Origin: an uncultured Prevotella sp.
GTDB lineage: Bacteria > Bacteroidota > Bacteroidia > Bacteroidales > Bacteroidaceae
Length of the DNA: 8,834 nucleotides
Assembly: GCA_945637645.1 (NCBI GenBank)
Contig: CALZDK010000076.1
Span: 1-8,834 of the forward strand
Direction: 5' to 3'
Of the stretch, positions 7,412 to 8,834 are shown piece by piece; the stretch's first letter is position 1; each line of letters begins with the position of its first letter. The position numbers and the translations under genes are program-made. Under the pieces are notes generated by a model. The model was not told the origin of the DNA. It worked only from the letters and a program-made list of their open reading frames with translations, and did no database searches.

Positions 7412-7436
7412 CACCTAAGTTACAGCAAAACAAAGT

Positions 7437-8624
7437 ATGGAAGAATTCTTCAGGACACATACATATCTCGTGGAACATACCAATGCGGCTGTCCGTCGAA
7501 ACCTTATGGATGAGATAGACTGGAGTCACCGCATGATAGGTATCAAGGGAACAAGAGGCGTTGGGAAGACGACTTTTCTCCTTCAATATGCCAAGGAGCA
7601 CTTCTCCACCGGCGACCGCCATTGCCTGTATGTGAACATGAACAATTTCTACTTTCAGGGGCGCAGCATAGCCGACTTCGCGGGCGAGTTCTATCGCCAC
7701 GGGGGAAAAGTGCTGCTGGTTGACCAGGTGTTCAAGTGCTCAGACTGGAGCAGTGAGCTAAGAAAGTGCTACGACCAATACCCCAACTTGAAGATTGTCT
7801 TCACGGGATCGAGCGTAATGCGCCTGAAGGAGGAGAACCCAGAGCTCAACGGAATAGTGAAGAGCTACAACCTCAGAGGCTTCTCGTTTCGTGAGTTCCT
7901 CAACCTGCAGACAGACTTGTCGCTGAGGTCATACACACTGGACGAGATTATCGACAATCACGAGCAGATAGCCAAGGAAATCTTGCCGCAGGTGTCGCCA
8001 ATGAGATATTTTCAGGACTATGTGCATCATGGTTTCTATCCTTTCTACCAGGAGCATCGAAACTACTCGGAAAATCTGCTGAAGACGATGAACATGATGA
8101 TAGAGGTGGATATACTTCTGATAAAACAAATCGAACTAAAGTATTTGACTAAGATAAAGAAACTGTTCTACCAACTTGCCGTTGAGGAGTCGAAAGCTCC
8201 GAATGTGAGCATGTTGGCTAACGAGATAGAGACGAGCCGTGCAACAGTGATGAACTACATAAAGTATCTTGCCGACGCACGACTGATCAACATGATTTAT
8301 CCAGAGGATCAGGAGTTTCCCAAGAAACCCACAAAGGTGATGATGCACAACTCTAACCTGATGTATGCCATATATCCCATCAAGGTGGACGTGCAGAACG
8401 TGATGGAGACATTCTTCGTAAACTCTATGTGGAAGGACCATACGGTACATCAGCATGCCAGGGAAACGGCATATCTCGTGGACAAGAGCATGAGGTTCAA
8501 GGTGGTCAATGCCGACCTATGCCGCAAGATGAGGAAATCGTCGGACGTGCTATACGCAAAATACAACACCGAGGTGGGGCGTGGTAACGAGATACCGCTT
8601 TGGTTGTTCGGTTTCCTCTACTGA
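7437..8624 (+). CDS. AAA ATPase, AAA_14/DUF4143 type, with altered Walker B
   Basis: Protein of 395 aa belonging to the widespread bacterial and archaeal ATPases with an N-terminal AAA_14 domain and a C-terminal DUF4143 region. Their cellular role is largely unknown. The Walker A motif is GTRGVGKT (38-45, Lys44). The Walker B strand reads KVLLVDQVFK, so Asp96 is followed by Gln97 where relatives normally have Asp-Glu in a DEIHK-type motif. The sensor-like strand IVFTGSS and the NLRGFSFREFL segment are intact. A winged-helix-like region lies about 250-300 (SMLANEIETSRATVMNYIKYL). The end, GNEIPLWLFGFLY, is typical of Bacteroidetes members, but the preceding nuclease-like FEVGGK motif reads FKVVNA here. 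The gene is single, with its own consensus promoter, and is full length, so it is not an obvious pseudogene. Confidence 0.85.
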   Translation: MEEFFRTHTYLVEHTNAAVRRNLMDEIDWSHRMIGIKGTRGVGKTTFLLQYAKEHFSTGDRHCLYVNMNNFYFQGRSIADFAGEFYRHGGKVLLVDQVFKCSDWSSELRKCYDQYPNLKIVFTGSSVMRLKEENPELNGIVKSYNLRGFSFREFLNLQTDLSLRSYTLDEIIDNHEQIAKEILPQVSPMRYFQDYVHHGFYPFYQEHRNYSENLLKTMNMMIEVDILLIKQIELKYLTKIKKLFYQLAVEESKAPNVSMLANEIETSRATVMNYIKYLADARLINMIYPEDQEFPKKPTKVMMHNSNLMYAIYPIKVDVQNVMETFFVNSMWKDHTVHQHARETAYLVDKSMRFKVVNADLCRKMRKSSDVLYAKYNTEVGRGNEIPLWLFGFLY

Positions 8625-8634
8625 AGAGTCACAC

Positions 8635-8650
8635 ATTATTTATAAATAAT
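8635..8650. promoter_or_regulatory. AT-only perfect palindrome upstream of nifJ
   Basis: ATTATTTATAAATAAT is a perfect 16-bp inverted repeat with no spacer, 10 bp after the ATPase stop and 37 bp before the nifJ ATG. It could be an operator, or merely an AT-rich promoter part. No TAnnTTTG box is visible in this 63-bp gap, so the nifJ promoter was not located. A chance palindrome in AT-rich DNA is possible. Confidence 0.3.
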
Positions 8651-8687
8651 AAAAGAACGTAGTTAATTTTTAATATTATCAAACAAA

Positions 8688-8834
8688 ATGGCTAAAGAAA
8701 AAAAATTTATCACTTGTGATGGTAATGAGGCTGCTGCTCATGTGAGCTATATGTTCTCTGAGGTTGCAGCTATCTATCCTATCACACCGTCATCTCCAAT
8801 GGCGGAGCATGTTGACGAGTGGGCTGCCCGCACA
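8688..8834 (+). CDS. nifJ: Pyruvate:ferredoxin (flavodoxin) oxidoreductase, 5' part
   Basis: Only the first 49 codons are in the window; the frame is open to the edge. The N-terminus reads MAKEKKFITCDGNEAAAHVS, followed by AAIYPITPSSPMAE and then HVDEWAAR. The YPITPSSPMAE motif is the hallmark of the N-terminal pyrimidine-binding domain of PFOR/NifJ. The complete enzyme (normally about 1,170-1,200 aa, cytoplasmic, thiamine diphosphate plus [4Fe-4S] clusters) would turn pyruvate and CoA into acetyl-CoA and CO2 and reduce ferredoxin. Codons here favour GCT, GGT and AAA, unlike the GC-richer upstream genes, as expected for a highly expressed central-metabolism gene. The A-rich leader lacks a Shine-Dalgarno. 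Confidence 0.92.
   Translation, partial: MAKEKKFITCDGNEAAAHVSYMFSEVAAIYPITPSSPMAEHVDEWAART

Overview
The window looks like chromosomal DNA of a Bacteroidales bacterium, most likely Prevotella/Segatella or a close relative. The evidence is the Bacteroidetes-type promoter elements (TTTG-N19-TAnnTTTG), A-rich rather than Shine-Dalgarno leaders, secreted GH2 (DUF4982-type) and GH3 enzymes, an AAA ATPase ending in IPLWLFGFLY, and the start of a pyruvate:ferredoxin oxidoreductase typical of anaerobes. This is assigned from protein and signal style, not from a database match.

Layout. Bases 1-560 hold no intact gene. They contain two related palindromic hairpins facing each other (21-48 and 60-87), the decayed 3' end of a minus-strand gene broken by a 4-bp tandem duplication (117-~420), and an AT-rich leader with a likely promoter. 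Bases 568-5235 are a two-gene plus-strand operon of exported glycosidases: a GH2 beta-galactosidase-like enzyme and, 12 bp later, a GH3 beta-glucosidase/xylosidase-like enzyme. Together they would trim oligosaccharides in the periplasm; no SusC/SusD or regulator is visible in the window. A strong hairpin (5270-5302) ends this operon and also contains the last codons of the convergent gene.

Bases 5290-7276 are a minus-strand, translationally coupled pair: an uncharacterised ATP-grasp enzyme, then a membrane protein with two nucleoside-recognition (Gate) repeats. One base separates the stop and start codons, which suggests a shared, unassigned function. A 160-bp divergent promoter region (7277-7436) separates this pair from a plus-strand AAA ATPase of the AAA_14/DUF4143 type (7437-8624). 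Its Walker B reads Asp-Gln instead of Asp-Glu, and the Glu of its C-terminal nuclease-like motif appears to be lost. After a 63-bp AT-rich gap with a perfect 16-bp palindrome, the window ends inside the first 49 codons of nifJ/PFOR.

Most of the window is ordinary core and carbohydrate-use content. The points most worth a second look are the covarying palindrome pair, the ATP-grasp/Gate-protein couple, and the ATPase with a natural Walker B substitution. No CRISPR array, tRNA, rRNA, insertion sequence or phage gene was seen.
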